Assembly (NCBI GenBank): GCA_021648375.1
Contig: JAKISW010000003.1
Coordinates: 1-64,000, forward strand
Direction: 5' to 3'
Length of the DNA: 64,000 bases
From: Devosiaceae bacterium
Lineage (GTDB): Bacteria; Pseudomonadota; Alphaproteobacteria; Rhizobiales; Devosiaceae
This document shows, piece after piece, positions 45,373 to 53,853 of the stretch (positions are counted from its first letter, which is position 1; each line of letters begins with the position of its first letter). The notes under the pieces were generated by a model. It was not told the origin of the DNA. It was given only the letters and a program-made list of their open reading frames with translations, and searched no databases. The translations under genes were made by a program, and so were the position numbers.

Positions 45373-46089
45373 ATGAGTAATCCAGCTGCTGAATTTAAAA
45401 TCAAAAATGTCTGCGTGCTTCAGCATACGGAAGCTGAGTTTTTGGGCCTGATCGAAGATCATTTTGAGGGACGAAATATCCGGTTTGACTATAGGCGTCC
45501 ATTTACGGTTGGTGGCACGGTTCCAGATTCCACTGACGGTTATGACGGGCTGATAATTTTGCCCGGCGGACCCTATGGGGTGGTCAGCGGACATTTGCTG
45601 CCGAGTTTTTCTGCTGAGCTTCGTTTAAGCAAAATGTTTATTGAGGCAGGATTGCCAATTATTGGCTTCGGACTGGGGGCGACCATATTATCGATTGCTG
45701 CCGGAGGCGGGGCCGATGAGGCAGATCTTGATTTCAGGATCGAAAAAGCAAACCGGGTAAAAGAAAGTGCATTGGATGGGAAAATGCCACAAAGTTTTCC
45801 TCTTGCATTTTATGGACGGGATCAAACGGTTTTACCAAAATCTGCAACAGTTCTGGCTGCTGGGGAAAACGAGCAGCCTTTAGTGTTTTCCATCAATAAT
45901 AACTGCATTGGATTTGCCGGCCATCCGGGGATGAAATCGGGCATGGCTGAAGACCTGATTATGGAATTCGCCCAGACTCCGCCTGACACGGCAAGCACCC
46001 TTGGAGAGCTAAGGGACGCTCAATTTGAGATCGCAACTTCATTGAGTGCAATGATGAAGGGAATGGTGGAAGAGACAGGATTAATGTAG
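45373..46089 (+). CDS. Class I glutamine-amidotransferase-like protein, catalytically degenerate
   Basis: A 238-residue protein with the class I GATase fold. The oxyanion-strand motif is ILPGGPYGV (residues 63-70). The nucleophile elbow, normally G-x-C-x-G-H, reads GFGLGATIL: the Cys is Gly100 and the following His is Ala103. The catalytic His is kept in FAGHPG (His184), but the Glu two residues on is Gly186. It therefore cannot hydrolyse glutamine by the normal mechanism. It starts 15 bases after the lipoate ligase. The role is unknown; binding or a structural role in lipoate/sulfur metabolism is possible. Confidence 0.72.
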   Translation: MSNPAAEFKIKNVCVLQHTEAEFLGLIEDHFEGRNIRFDYRRPFTVGGTVPDSTDGYDGLIILPGGPYGVVSGHLLPSFSAELRLSKMFIEAGLPIIGFGLGATILSIAAGGGADEADLDFRIEKANRVKESALDGKMPQSFPLAFYGRDQTVLPKSATVLAAGENEQPLVFSINNNCIGFAGHPGMKSGMAEDLIMEFAQTPPDTASTLGELRDAQFEIATSLSAMMKGMVEETGLM

Positions 46090-46092
46090 GAT

Positions 46093-46135
46093 TTGCATAT
46101 TCCGTTTTTTTCATATATCATTATCGGCATATGAA
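46093..46135 (+). promoter_or_regulatory. Candidate promoter and operator of the dsrE-hdr operon
   Basis: The 15-mer TTCATATATCATTAT (46110-46124) is also upstream of the ArsR gene. Here it is the left part of a 7-bp inverted repeat, TTCATAT (46110-46116) and ATATGAA (46129-46135), with a 12-base spacer. A weak -35 (TTGCAT, 46093) and -10 (TATCAT, 46116) 17 bases apart overlap it. About 65 bases lie between it and the dsrE start. Binding by the linked ArsR repressor is inference. Confidence 0.6.
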
Positions 46136-46199
46136 GATGGTGCGATAAAAGAACCTAAATTAAAGAGTTCTCGCGTCTGAAATTTTAGGGAGGGTTTTG

Positions 46200-46580
46200 A
46201 TGGCCGACAAGCTGATCATCATAATGGTCAATACGGATCCACGTAATGGCGAAGAATTGGGTGCGCCGTTTTTTCAGGCAACCGTTGCAGCTGCCATGGA
46301 TTATGAGGTTGAGGTCGTTTGCACCGCAACTGCCGGTATCCTGATGAAAAAGGGATTTGCCGAGGGGCTGGTAGTCAAGGAAGGCTCGCCAAAAACTGTC
46401 TATGATTTTATCAAAGACGCCCATGAAGCGGGGGCGAAATTTTATTGCTGCTCACCCAATCTGGCGCTCTTTGACATGAGTGAAGATGACCTCATTCCTG
46501 AATGCGAAGGCATTGTGGGGGGGGCGAAAGTAATTGAGGACGTGATGGAAGATGATTCCGTCAGAGTCCTAACCTACTAG
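46200..46580 (+). CDS. dsrE: DsrE-family sulfur-carrier protein (DsrE3C-like)
   Basis: A 126-residue small alpha/beta protein. The DsrE fold starts KLIIIMVNTDPRNGEELGAPFFQATVAAAMDYEVEVVCTATAG. The functional Cys pair is Cys83-Cys84 in FYCCSPNL; Cys41 and Cys102 are additional. Proteins of this type accept persulfide sulfur from TusA in the sHdr pathway (the Cys83/Cys84 pair matches what I recall of Hyphomicrobium DsrE3C). GGAGGG precedes the ATG at 46200; a TTG at 46197 is ignored. It begins the main hdr operon, six bases before hdrC1. Confidence 0.82.
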   Translation: MADKLIIIMVNTDPRNGEELGAPFFQATVAAAMDYEVEVVCTATAGILMKKGFAEGLVVKEGSPKTVYDFIKDAHEAGAKFYCCSPNLALFDMSEDDLIPECEGIVGGAKVIEDVMEDDSVRVLTY

Positions 46581-46586
46581 ATTACC

Positions 46587-47324
46587 ATGAATCAGCACCT
46601 GTTCACTGATGATCCGCTGGCAGAACCACCGGCGGTGCCGCGTGAAAAAATGCAAGAAGTTCTTGATGATATCAAAGGGCATATGCTGTTTGATCATGAG
46701 CTTCACGGGTGTCTAAATTGCGGTATTTGCACTGCCACCTGCCCTTCTGCCAGCTATTATGATTATTCGCCACGCGAGATTGTTCAGCTTTTATGGACAG
46801 AAAATCTTGAAGGTATTTATGATGCCATGCAGGAAAAAATCTGGGCCTGTGCTCAATGTTATACCTGTGCGGCGCGCTGCCCGTTTGAGAATTCTCCCGG
46901 TGGTCTGGTGATGATCATGCGCGAAGTCGCAATCAAGCATGAAATGGAATCGGTAAAAGAAGTGCTGCGCCCCTTTTCAAGGGTTTTGCTCAAGGTGATT
47001 TCCACCGGCAATCAGCTGGCTCCGAACATGATCACTAAAGAGGCGTTCCCGGATTGGGGCCCCGATGTATCCAAGGTTGATGCGCCGCTGGATATCTTAC
47101 GTAAGGCAATTCCGTTGCCAACTTTGCACACATTAGACACAGCATGGGTTGTGAACCTTAAAACCTCGGTGGAACTGTTCACCATCTGGGAGGCCACGGG
47201 GGTTTTGGATCAGCTGGAAAGTGTTGATGAAAATCTTTTCGATGTGGTGATCGATGTCATGGATGAAAAACGCGAAGATCTGGAAGACTGGCTCGACGAA
47301 CAAGAGGATGAGGATGATGAGTAA
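46587..47324 (+). CDS. shdrC1: sHdrC1, double 4Fe-4S ferredoxin-like subunit
   Basis: A 245-residue iron-sulfur subunit of the sulfur-oxidizing heterodisulfide-reductase-like complex. Two CxxCxxCxxxC clusters: Cys42/45/48/52 (LHGCLNCGICTATCP) and Cys88/91/94/98 (WACAQCYTCAARCP). The C-terminal ~110 residues are an acidic extension ending in a run of Asp/Glu (LDEQEDEDDE). It wires electrons within the complex in the cytoplasm. Its stop overlaps the hdrB1 start. Confidence 0.88.
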   Translation: MNQHLFTDDPLAEPPAVPREKMQEVLDDIKGHMLFDHELHGCLNCGICTATCPSASYYDYSPREIVQLLWTENLEGIYDAMQEKIWACAQCYTCAARCPFENSPGGLVMIMREVAIKHEMESVKEVLRPFSRVLLKVISTGNQLAPNMITKEAFPDWGPDVSKVDAPLDILRKAIPLPTLHTLDTAWVVNLKTSVELFTIWEATGVLDQLESVDENLFDVVIDVMDEKREDLEDWLDEQEDEDDE

Positions 47325-48678
47325 CGATAAAAACGGTAGCTTTGAGGGCTTTGGGGCCGAATGGAAGGTTACTCAGCTTAATGAGGATGAAAAACGGCGA
47401 GCAACTGATTGGGTGGAGGCTAAAATTGATCGTCGCTCATTACTCACGGGCAAGCGCAAAGAAGACATTCGCGATGTTATGTGGCAACTGGAAAAAGAGG
47501 GTGAAATTGTTGTTCACCGGGTTGGTGATCATCACAAGCCAATTATGGCAAAAACCCTTTATGGATGGGATAAAAAAATACCCACCGATAATTTCTGGCA
47601 TCATAAATCCTGCGGTCAGTGCGGAAACATTCCCGGTTACCCCACATCTGTAATGTGGCTCATGAACAAATTGGGCAATAATTATCTGGATGAAACCGAT
47701 CAGACTTCGTGCACGGCGTGGAATTATCACGGGTCGGGAATTGGCAACGTGGTTTCGCTGGCGGCGGTGTTTTTGCGCAATTATCATCAGGCCTATGTTT
47801 CTGCCAAGGCAGAAGGTTTGCCTGAAGGGACCTATTATCCGCTGGTTCATTGCGGCACATCGTTTGGCAATTATAAGGAAATGCGCATATTTTTGATGCA
47901 CTCGGCAGAATTGCGGGCGCAGGTGAAAGAAATTTTGGGCAAGCTTGGGCGCCTGGTGGATGGCAAATTGCTGATCCCGGAAGAAATCGTGCATTATTCA
48001 GAATGGCTGCATGTGGTTCGCGATAAACTGGCGGCTCATCAAACCATTGATGTGAGCAAGGTGCGCGCCACCATTCATCCGGCCTGTCATGTTTATAAAA
48101 TGGTGCCCGAAGATGTGATTTATGACAATGACGTATTGGATGGCAACCGGGTTGCGGTTTCAACCGGCCTGATGGAAACTTTTGGTGCCCAGGTTATTGA
48201 TTATTCCACCTGGTATGATTGTTGCGGTTTTGGCTTTCGTCACATTATCGGGGAGCGTGAATTTACCCGCTCATTTGCAATTGATCGCAAAATCAAGGTG
48301 GCGGTTGAAGAAGCGCGGGCCGATGTGATGATTGGTCATGATACGGGCTGCATAACCACTTTGGATAAAAATCAATGGATCGGCAAGGCGGTGGGCAAAG
48401 TCTATGCGCTGCCGATTATGGCTGATTGTCAGTTTGCGGCCATCGCCATGGGTGCCCACCCTTATAAGCTTGCACAATTGCACTGGCATGCCAGCCCGTT
48501 TGAAACTCTGCTGGAAAAAATCGGCATCGATTGGGAAAAGGCCAAAAGCGAATTTGAGAGCTATCTGGGGGAAGTGGCCAAGGGAAAAATCGAAACCCTT
48601 TACGATCCCCAGCGGGCTATAACTTCGGGACCCGGTTATAAAAAACCAGCGCAATTAGCAGGAGCAACTTCGAAATGA
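47314..48678 (+). CDS. shdrB1: sHdrB1, CCG-domain subunit with atypical cysteine sets
   Basis: A ~454-residue subunit with CCG-type domains. The first ~95 residues are an extra N-terminal domain. The N-terminal Cys-rich segment is unusual: SCGQCGN, SCTAWNYHG and HCGTSFG replace the usual CCG. The C-terminal one has Cys258 and Cys303-Cys304 (DCCGFGF) but ends in GCITT, so the second Cys of CxxC is missing. By analogy to HdrB it could hold a noncubane Fe-S cluster. I start at 47314, where two ATGs occur in tandem (47314 and 47317), both near AGAGG; a longer frame from 47254 lies inside hdrC1. Confidence 0.85.
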   Translation: MMSNDKNGSFEGFGAEWKVTQLNEDEKRRATDWVEAKIDRRSLLTGKRKEDIRDVMWQLEKEGEIVVHRVGDHHKPIMAKTLYGWDKKIPTDNFWHHKSCGQCGNIPGYPTSVMWLMNKLGNNYLDETDQTSCTAWNYHGSGIGNVVSLAAVFLRNYHQAYVSAKAEGLPEGTYYPLVHCGTSFGNYKEMRIFLMHSAELRAQVKEILGKLGRLVDGKLLIPEEIVHYSEWLHVVRDKLAAHQTIDVSKVRATIHPACHVYKMVPEDVIYDNDVLDGNRVAVSTGLMETFGAQVIDYSTWYDCCGFGFRHIIGEREFTRSFAIDRKIKVAVEEARADVMIGHDTGCITTLDKNQWIGKAVGKVYALPIMADCQFAAIAMGAHPYKLAQLHWHASPFETLLEKIGIDWEKAKSEFESYLGEVAKGKIETLYDPQRAITSGPGYKKPAQLAGATSK

Positions 48679-49727
48679 GCAAGCCGGTATTAGTTGTTGG
48701 AAGCGGCCCGGCCGGATTATCTGCGGCGCAATCTTTGGCCAGCGCCGGACAAAAAGTTGTGCTGGTAGAAAAAGAGAAAAGCCTTGGTGGCGCGCCAATT
48801 CTTTCAGGTTATGCCAAGCTGGTTCCTTCTGGAGAGTGGGCCAAGGATGCCATTGGAGGCATGGTCAAAAGGGTTGAAGAAAACCCGCTGATTAGTGTGC
48901 GACTGAACAATGTCGTGCAAAATTTTGATGGCAAGCCCGGTGCATTTGTCGCCAAGCTTAAAGATGGTTCAGAAATTGAAACCGGGGCGACGATACTTGC
49001 CACCGGATTTACTCATTTTGACAGTGTGAACAAGCCTGAATGGGGGTTTGGCACCTATGAAGATGTGGTGACAACTACTCAGGTTGAGCAGATGATTTCG
49101 TCTGGTAAAGGCGTTAGATGTCCATCTGATGGCCGCGAGCCGGAACGGGTGGCGATATTGTTATGCGTTGGCTCTCGTGATCGTCAGATCGGGCGCGAAT
49201 GGTGTTCAAAAATCTGTTGCACGGTTTCAGCAAATATAGCCATGGAAATTCGTGAGGAACTGCCCAATTGCCATGTTTATATTTATTATATGGATATACG
49301 CACTTATGGACTTTATGAGGGCAAATATTATTGGGAATCTCAGGAAAAACATAAGGTCAGATACATCAAGGCGCGCATTGCCGAGGTGACTTCGGACGGG
49401 AAACGTTTGATTGTCAAAGGCGAAGATACTTTGGTCAAACGGCCAATAATGATCCCTTTTGATATGGTGGTGCATGCAATTGGCATGGACCCGAACGTGG
49501 ACAATATGACCCTGTCGGCGGTGTTTGGCGTTGATCTTGAAAAATACGGGTTCATTGATAAAGCATCAAGTTATTTAAACATGTCCCAAACTTCGCGGGA
49601 TGGTGTTTTTGTTGCCGGAGCTGCAACCGGGCCGGAAACCATTGATGATTCAATCGCTCAGGGACAGTCTGCGGCTATGGCGGCCTTATCATTGTTAACC
49701 GGGTTTGGTGGAAGGAAAGCGGAATAG
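48675..49727 (+). CDS. shdrA: sHdrA, FAD-binding core subunit
   Basis: A 350-residue flavoprotein, the size of sHdrA and about half of methanogen HdrA. N-terminal FAD-binding Rossmann motif is LVVGSGPAGLSAAQ, followed by VEKEKSLGGAP. The cluster-binding segment CVGSRDRQIGREWCSKICC gives Cys164, 177, 181 and 182. The second FAD motif VHAIGMDPN and DGVFVAGAATGPETIDDSIAQG closes the fold. It is likely the site of electron flow toward FAD. The ATG overlaps the hdrB1 stop (ATGA) and the stop overlaps the next start (TAGTG). Confidence 0.92.
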   Translation: MSKPVLVVGSGPAGLSAAQSLASAGQKVVLVEKEKSLGGAPILSGYAKLVPSGEWAKDAIGGMVKRVEENPLISVRLNNVVQNFDGKPGAFVAKLKDGSEIETGATILATGFTHFDSVNKPEWGFGTYEDVVTTTQVEQMISSGKGVRCPSDGREPERVAILLCVGSRDRQIGREWCSKICCTVSANIAMEIREELPNCHVYIYYMDIRTYGLYEGKYYWESQEKHKVRYIKARIAEVTSDGKRLIVKGEDTLVKRPIMIPFDMVVHAIGMDPNVDNMTLSAVFGVDLEKYGFIDKASSYLNMSQTSRDGVFVAGAATGPETIDDSIAQGQSAAMAALSLLTGFGGRKAE

Positions 49728-50593
49728 TGCTTGGATTTTTACAGCAAAAAGAAAAGCCTGTTGCTGCCTCCGGATTGGTTTTGGACTTGTCTGGTCCCGT
49801 ATTAAGACGTGCGTTTGAGCATCTGGCCGGTGCAGCGGAAGCTACCGGCGGGGTGGAGAAATATGTGGGGGCAATAGCTCTTAAATCATCCCTGTTTGAG
49901 GAAATCCTGGCCAAGGGAAAAGTTAGTGAAATAGACTGCGAAGATTTTTTGGATCTTGTGGCCTTTATGGCTCCGGTGCGGCGGCGCATGGGAGAAAACC
50001 TGAATGATGACAATATTAGAAAAATAATATTGGCCATTCATGAACTTATGACTGGTTGGGGCGATGTTTCAACTACCGATAGCCGGATGGCAGCTTTTGT
50101 CACCAAATTCCCTGTCGATAAATCTCATCGCTGGGTGCGCGACCTTGGGGCAGAGATTTTGCACTATTCTGCGCCCCAATTTTATCCGCTGATGAGCCGC
50201 TGGATGTGGGATCAAAAAGTTGGCACCGGGGTATTGCGTGAAATCTGGTTTGGTGAGCTAGGGGCTGAACTACAAGAAATTTCAGCCATGGATGATTTTG
50301 CCACCTTTGATCTGATGCGAAATGAACTAATCGGATTTTTGCGCGACAATGGTGTTTTCAAAAACCTGGAATTTTATTGCGACCTTTTGTGCGCCCATAT
50401 TTATGCGGGATATATCAATGATATGGGCGGGCAATATCTGAAATCTGATTTTATCGACAGTCCTGACCCGATGTTGCACACCAGACGGATGCTGGGGCTT
50501 GATGCGATCAACACTGAAAACGGGCGTACGCGCCTTAAACTGATTGATGGCAAGGCCCACGAATTGGGCGGTGATGCCCTGATGTTGAATTAA
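49727..50593 (+). CDS. Unknown protein between sHdrA and sHdrC2 (sHdrH-like)
   Basis: A 288-residue soluble protein with no motif I recognise. It starts with GTG sharing one base with the hdrA stop (TAGTG), implying coupled translation. The chain is largely helical, with Trp-rich segments (DKSHRWVRDLGAEILHYSAPQFYPL and WMWDQKVG) and conserved-looking polar patches. It contains a single Cys in DCEDF and one in FYCDLLCAHIYAG, so no obvious Fe-S cluster. In type I sHdr clusters a hypothetical gene lies at exactly this place, which is how I identify it. It is likely a subunit or assembly factor of the complex. Confidence 0.7.
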   Translation: MLGFLQQKEKPVAASGLVLDLSGPVLRRAFEHLAGAAEATGGVEKYVGAIALKSSLFEEILAKGKVSEIDCEDFLDLVAFMAPVRRRMGENLNDDNIRKIILAIHELMTGWGDVSTTDSRMAAFVTKFPVDKSHRWVRDLGAEILHYSAPQFYPLMSRWMWDQKVGTGVLREIWFGELGAELQEISAMDDFATFDLMRNELIGFLRDNGVFKNLEFYCDLLCAHIYAGYINDMGGQYLKSDFIDSPDPMLHTRRMLGLDAINTENGRTRLKLIDGKAHELGGDALMLN

Positions 50594-50614
50594 GCGAGGG
50601 TGTGAGGGAATAGT

Positions 50615-51364
50615 ATGCCAATTCATGAAAAATCGCTCATTCGGCCTGAAAATATTATTGAGCATGAAGAGCTGATCATAGACGGGGTTGATGTTTCGGG
50701 GCACTGGAGCACGTTTATCAATTCGCGCGCCATTACCGACTATAATGAAGAAATGCAGGATGAAATTGCAGGTCTTGCCGGGGGAGAGTTTATTCATCGT
50801 TGCTGGCAGTGCGGATCGTGCACCAATGCCTGCACCATAAATGCGCTGAATAATGATTTTAATCCACGTTATTGGATATATCTGATCCGCATGGGCATGG
50901 AAGATGAATTGCTGATTAACAAGGATATCATCTGGCAATGCGTATCGTGTAACAAATGCACCTATGCCTGTCCGCGCGATGTCAACCCGGAAGGGGTGAT
51001 GAAAGCCACTTCCCATTGGCTGGAACTTAAGGGCCATACGCCCAAATCCCCTTCAATGATATTTGATGAGGGTTTTTCCGAGCAGGTGTTCAAAACCGGC
51101 AAGATTGAAGATGGTTTGGTTTTGCGACAGTTCTTTGCAGCCACGGGGCAAAAACTTACCCAGACCTGGCTGGTTTCCATGCTGATCGGACTTATGCGCA
51201 AACTTCCGCTGACCATGTTGACCCGTTTGGGTCTGGCAACATTGTTTCGACCCCGCACAAAAAACTGGGGTGCGGCGAGCGAGGCAATCAATGAATATGT
51301 GAATGAAAAAAACGAAGAAAATCAGCGACTTCTTGGGCTGGACAATCTGGAGGACAGGCAATGA
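50615..51364 (+). CDS. shdrC2: sHdrC2, double 4Fe-4S ferredoxin-like subunit
   Basis: A 249-residue Fe-S subunit. Two clusters: Cys63/66/69/73 (RCWQCGSCTNACT) and Cys109/112/115/119 (QCVSCNKCTYACP). The N-terminal ~55 residues form an independent head. The remaining C-terminal part is helical, with a basic and hydrophobic stretch (WLVSMLIGLMRKLPLTMLTRLGLATL). Together with sHdrB2 it forms the second CB pair of the complex. GAGGG precedes the ATG. The stop overlaps the hdrB2 start by 4 bases. Confidence 0.9.
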   Translation: MPIHEKSLIRPENIIEHEELIIDGVDVSGHWSTFINSRAITDYNEEMQDEIAGLAGGEFIHRCWQCGSCTNACTINALNNDFNPRYWIYLIRMGMEDELLINKDIIWQCVSCNKCTYACPRDVNPEGVMKATSHWLELKGHTPKSPSMIFDEGFSEQVFKTGKIEDGLVLRQFFAATGQKLTQTWLVSMLIGLMRKLPLTMLTRLGLATLFRPRTKNWGAASEAINEYVNEKNEENQRLLGLDNLEDRQ

Positions 51365-52284
51365 GTAAAAAATATGAAAAGGTTGCCTACTATCCGGGCT
51401 GTGCGCTTGAAGGAACGGCACAGTCCTATGACCGCTCAACCAAAGCAATTGGCAAAGAGCTTGGCCTTGAAACAGTTGAATTAGATAACTGGAATTGCTG
51501 CGGGGCAATGGAGGTCAAAAATATTGACCCTAAATTGCAGACTTATCTTTCGGCGCGTAATTTATCCATCGCCGAAGATATGGGTTTTGATACGGTTATG
51601 GCGCCATGCAACGGGTGTTATCACAATCTTAAAAAAGCTGAATATGACCTGAAAAATGATGATGCCTCCAGGGAAGTCAATGAGCGTCTTTCCAGCAAAG
51701 CGGGCCATAAAACCTATGAAGCAGGCAAGGTTGAAACCATTCATGCGTTGGACTGGATAAAAAATTCGGTAGGTGAAGAAGGTATAAAAGATAAAATCAA
51801 GGGCGGTCTCAAGGGGCTGAAAATCGCCAATTATTATGGCTGCATGTATACACGACCACGACATATCTTCCCGGAAAAAGATCAGGGACCGGGATCAGAA
51901 TCAACCCACAAGCCCCATTTTATGGATGATTTGCTTGCAGCTGCAGGGGCTGAGAATGTGGAATATCCCCTAAAAACCGCGTGTTGCGGCGGCGCGCATA
52001 CCCTTAGTGACAGTGATACTTCCACCAAATTGGTGCTAAACCTATTGCAGGCAGCCGAGGCTTGCGGGGCAGATGTAATAGCTACCGAATGCCCGACTTG
52101 TCACACTGGACTGGAAATGCATCAGATCAGGGCGGCAAAGGCATTTGGAAAAGAAACGAAAGTAAAAATTCTTTATTTTACCCAGCTTTTGGGGCTGGCG
52201 ATGGGGGTTTCCCCTCGCAAACTTGGTCTGCAGGAGAATTTTTCTGATGCCATGCCAATGTTAAAAGAAAAGGGCTTGATATAG
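51361..52284 (+). CDS. shdrB2: sHdrB2, canonical double-CCG subunit
   Basis: A 307-residue CCG-domain protein with both complete motifs. N-terminal set: Cys14 (YYPGCALEG), Cys46-Cys47 (NWNCCGAME) and Cys83/86 (PCNGCYH). C-terminal set: Cys161 (YYGCMYTRP), Cys208-209 (ACCGGAHT) and Cys244/247 (CPTCHTG). In HdrB such sets hold noncubane 4Fe-4S clusters where disulfide chemistry takes place; here the presumed partner is lipoylated LbpA. Contrast sHdrB1, which lacks several of these Cys. GGAGG precedes the ATG. Confidence 0.93.
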   Translation: MSKKYEKVAYYPGCALEGTAQSYDRSTKAIGKELGLETVELDNWNCCGAMEVKNIDPKLQTYLSARNLSIAEDMGFDTVMAPCNGCYHNLKKAEYDLKNDDASREVNERLSSKAGHKTYEAGKVETIHALDWIKNSVGEEGIKDKIKGGLKGLKIANYYGCMYTRPRHIFPEKDQGPGSESTHKPHFMDDLLAAAGAENVEYPLKTACCGGAHTLSDSDTSTKLVLNLLQAAEACGADVIATECPTCHTGLEMHQIRAAKAFGKETKVKILYFTQLLGLAMGVSPRKLGLQENFSDAMPMLKEKGLI

Positions 52285-52757
52285 TGATCTCATCCCCACA
52301 GAATTTTGACGATTTGCTGGCCCGGCTGGAAGAAATCGAAGGCTTTAGTGATGTCGATCTGCTTTCTCAGGCAAAAGAGTTGGCGCAGGAGATATTGGGC
52401 CTTGGGGAGGCCACATTGCATTTTTGGATAATTGCTAGAGACGGAACTCCAACTAATGCGAAAAAAGAGGGCTTTTCCATTCTGGCCCTGCACCGACAGG
52501 GAGCAAAAGGGGAGCCGAGCTTTAATGCTTGCCGGGAGAGTTGCCGCGAGGCGGTTTATCAATACAATGTGATTTTGCAAAGCGGGGATGATGAGCAAAC
52601 TTTAAGAGCGCTTAAGTTGCAAATTATGGTGGTGCGACATTTGGCTTTGTTTATATCGGGAAAGCTTGAAGTTGCGGGCCTTGGTGATTTTTGCTGTGCC
52701 TCGAAACCTATAAGGCAAAAAGATATGAACTTGCCTGAGATGGTTCAAGGCACATAA
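52284..52757 (+). CDS. Unknown protein between sHdrB2 and LbpA
   Basis: A 157-residue protein starting at a GTG that shares one base with the hdrB2 stop (TAGTG), exactly as the unknown gene after hdrA does. It appears helical, with four helices' worth of amphipathic sequence; Cys residues lie in NACRESCREAVY and in DFCCASKP. No domain is recognisable. Position just before lbpA and coupling to hdrB2 suggest a part in handling of the complex or of LbpA. A gene of this kind is present in some sHdr clusters (I believe named sHdrI), but I cannot confirm homology here. Confidence 0.65.
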   Translation: MISSPQNFDDLLARLEEIEGFSDVDLLSQAKELAQEILGLGEATLHFWIIARDGTPTNAKKEGFSILALHRQGAKGEPSFNACRESCREAVYQYNVILQSGDDEQTLRALKLQIMVVRHLALFISGKLEVAGLGDFCCASKPIRQKDMNLPEMVQGT

Positions 52758-52769
52758 AGGAGAAATTGA

Positions 52770-53213
52770 ATGACTGTTATACGTGGATGTGAAATGCCAG
52801 ATGAGTTGCTTTATGATGTGGATAATAACATCTGGTATCAGGAAAATGATGATGGCACCGTAACCCTTGGCATGACCATGGTTGCAGCCGCTATGGCCGG
52901 GCCCATGGTGGCGTTTACGCCCAAGCGGGTTGGACGCACAGTGAAGGCGGGGAAATCCTGCGCTACCATTGAGTCGGGTAAATGGGTTGGGCCAGCAAAA
53001 ATTGCTTTTGAGGGGGAAGTGGTTGATGCCAATTCTGAATTAAACGCAGATCCGAAACTGGCCAATGGCGACCCATATGGGCTGGGATGGATGGTGAGAG
53101 TAAAACCTGTGGATTGGGCCGCTGCCAGAGCTGATTTACTTCCAGGGACTGAAATTGCAGCCCCTTATGAAGCGAAAATGGCGGCAGAAGATTTTGCCGG
53201 TTGCGAGGCTTAG
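52770..53213 (+). CDS. lbpA: Lipoate-binding protein LbpA (GcvH-like)
   Basis: A 147-residue protein of the GcvH/lipoyl-domain fold. The lipoyl-Lys is Lys71 in TIESGKWVGPAK, the sequence that distinguishes sHdr-associated LbpA from GcvH, where ESVKA is usual. It is preceded by VGLGMT-like TVTLGMTMVAAA and followed by FEGEVVDANSELN and GDPYGLGWMVRVKP. LbpA swings sulfur or reducing equivalents to the sHdr complex in the cytoplasm. GGAG precedes the ATG. The linked lipoate ligase should modify it. Confidence 0.93.
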   Translation: MTVIRGCEMPDELLYDVDNNIWYQENDDGTVTLGMTMVAAAMAGPMVAFTPKRVGRTVKAGKSCATIESGKWVGPAKIAFEGEVVDANSELNADPKLANGDPYGLGWMVRVKPVDWAAARADLLPGTEIAAPYEAKMAAEDFAGCEA

Positions 53214-53290
53214 GGTTTTGCATTGGAACGCTTAAGTAGTTGGGACACTTGAGCAATTGGGACTGAAATTAAAATTTTAAGGAGGGTAAT

Positions 53291-53785
53291 ATGACTAGCG
53301 AACAAAATGCAAAATCCATGTCTATCATTGTAACCAAGGGGGCGCTGGATCAGGCTTATCCGCCGTTTATTCTGGCGACAACCGCTGCTGCGATGGGGCT
53401 GGATGTAACCATGTTTTTTACATTCTATGGGCTGGGTCTGCTTAAAAAAAATATGAACCTAAAAGTGACAACGCTTGGCAATGCTGCCATGGAAATGCCA
53501 ATGATGGGCGGCCATATGGCGATGCCCAATGTGCTGGCTGCGCTTCCGGGTGCCGGAGCTTTAACCACTTCAATGATGAAAAACCTCATCAAGAAAAACG
53601 GGGTGGCTTCGATTGAAGAATTGCGCGATCTGGCTGTTGAAGCGGAGGTGAAAATTATTGCCTGTCAAATGACATTGGACCTTTTTGATTATAAACCTTC
53701 GGATCTGATTGATGGGCCGGTACTTGGGGGAGCTGCAACCTATATTGAGGTTGCCACTAAGTCGGATATTAATTTATTTATTTAG
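53291..53785 (+). CDS. DsrE2-like sulfur-relay protein (DrsE_2 family)
   Basis: A 164-residue protein. It starts SIIVTKGALDQAYPPFILATTAAAMGLDVTMFFTFYGL, the typical DsrE2 first half, has a Met-rich middle (AMEMPMMGGHMAMP), and contains Cys125 in KIIACQMTLDLF, the position of the reactive Cys of this family. No membrane helix is apparent, unlike some DsrE2 proteins. It probably accepts or donates persulfide sulfur near TusA. AAGGAGGG precedes the ATG. It lies between lbpA and tusA. Confidence 0.85.
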   Translation: MTSEQNAKSMSIIVTKGALDQAYPPFILATTAAAMGLDVTMFFTFYGLGLLKKNMNLKVTTLGNAAMEMPMMGGHMAMPNVLAALPGAGALTTSMMKNLIKKNGVASIEELRDLAVEAEVKIIACQMTLDLFDYKPSDLIDGPVLGGAATYIEVATKSDINLFI

Positions 53786-53853
53786 GGTCGAAATTTTGCA
53801 AGAAACAAAATTTTGCAAGAAATATGCGTATAGAATTAACTGGAGAAATAAAT

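Noticed and set aside
47254..47313. 20-codon longer sHdrB1 start
   Set aside because: It lies fully within the hdrC1 reading frame; AGAGG and the tandem ATG at 47314/47317 fit better.
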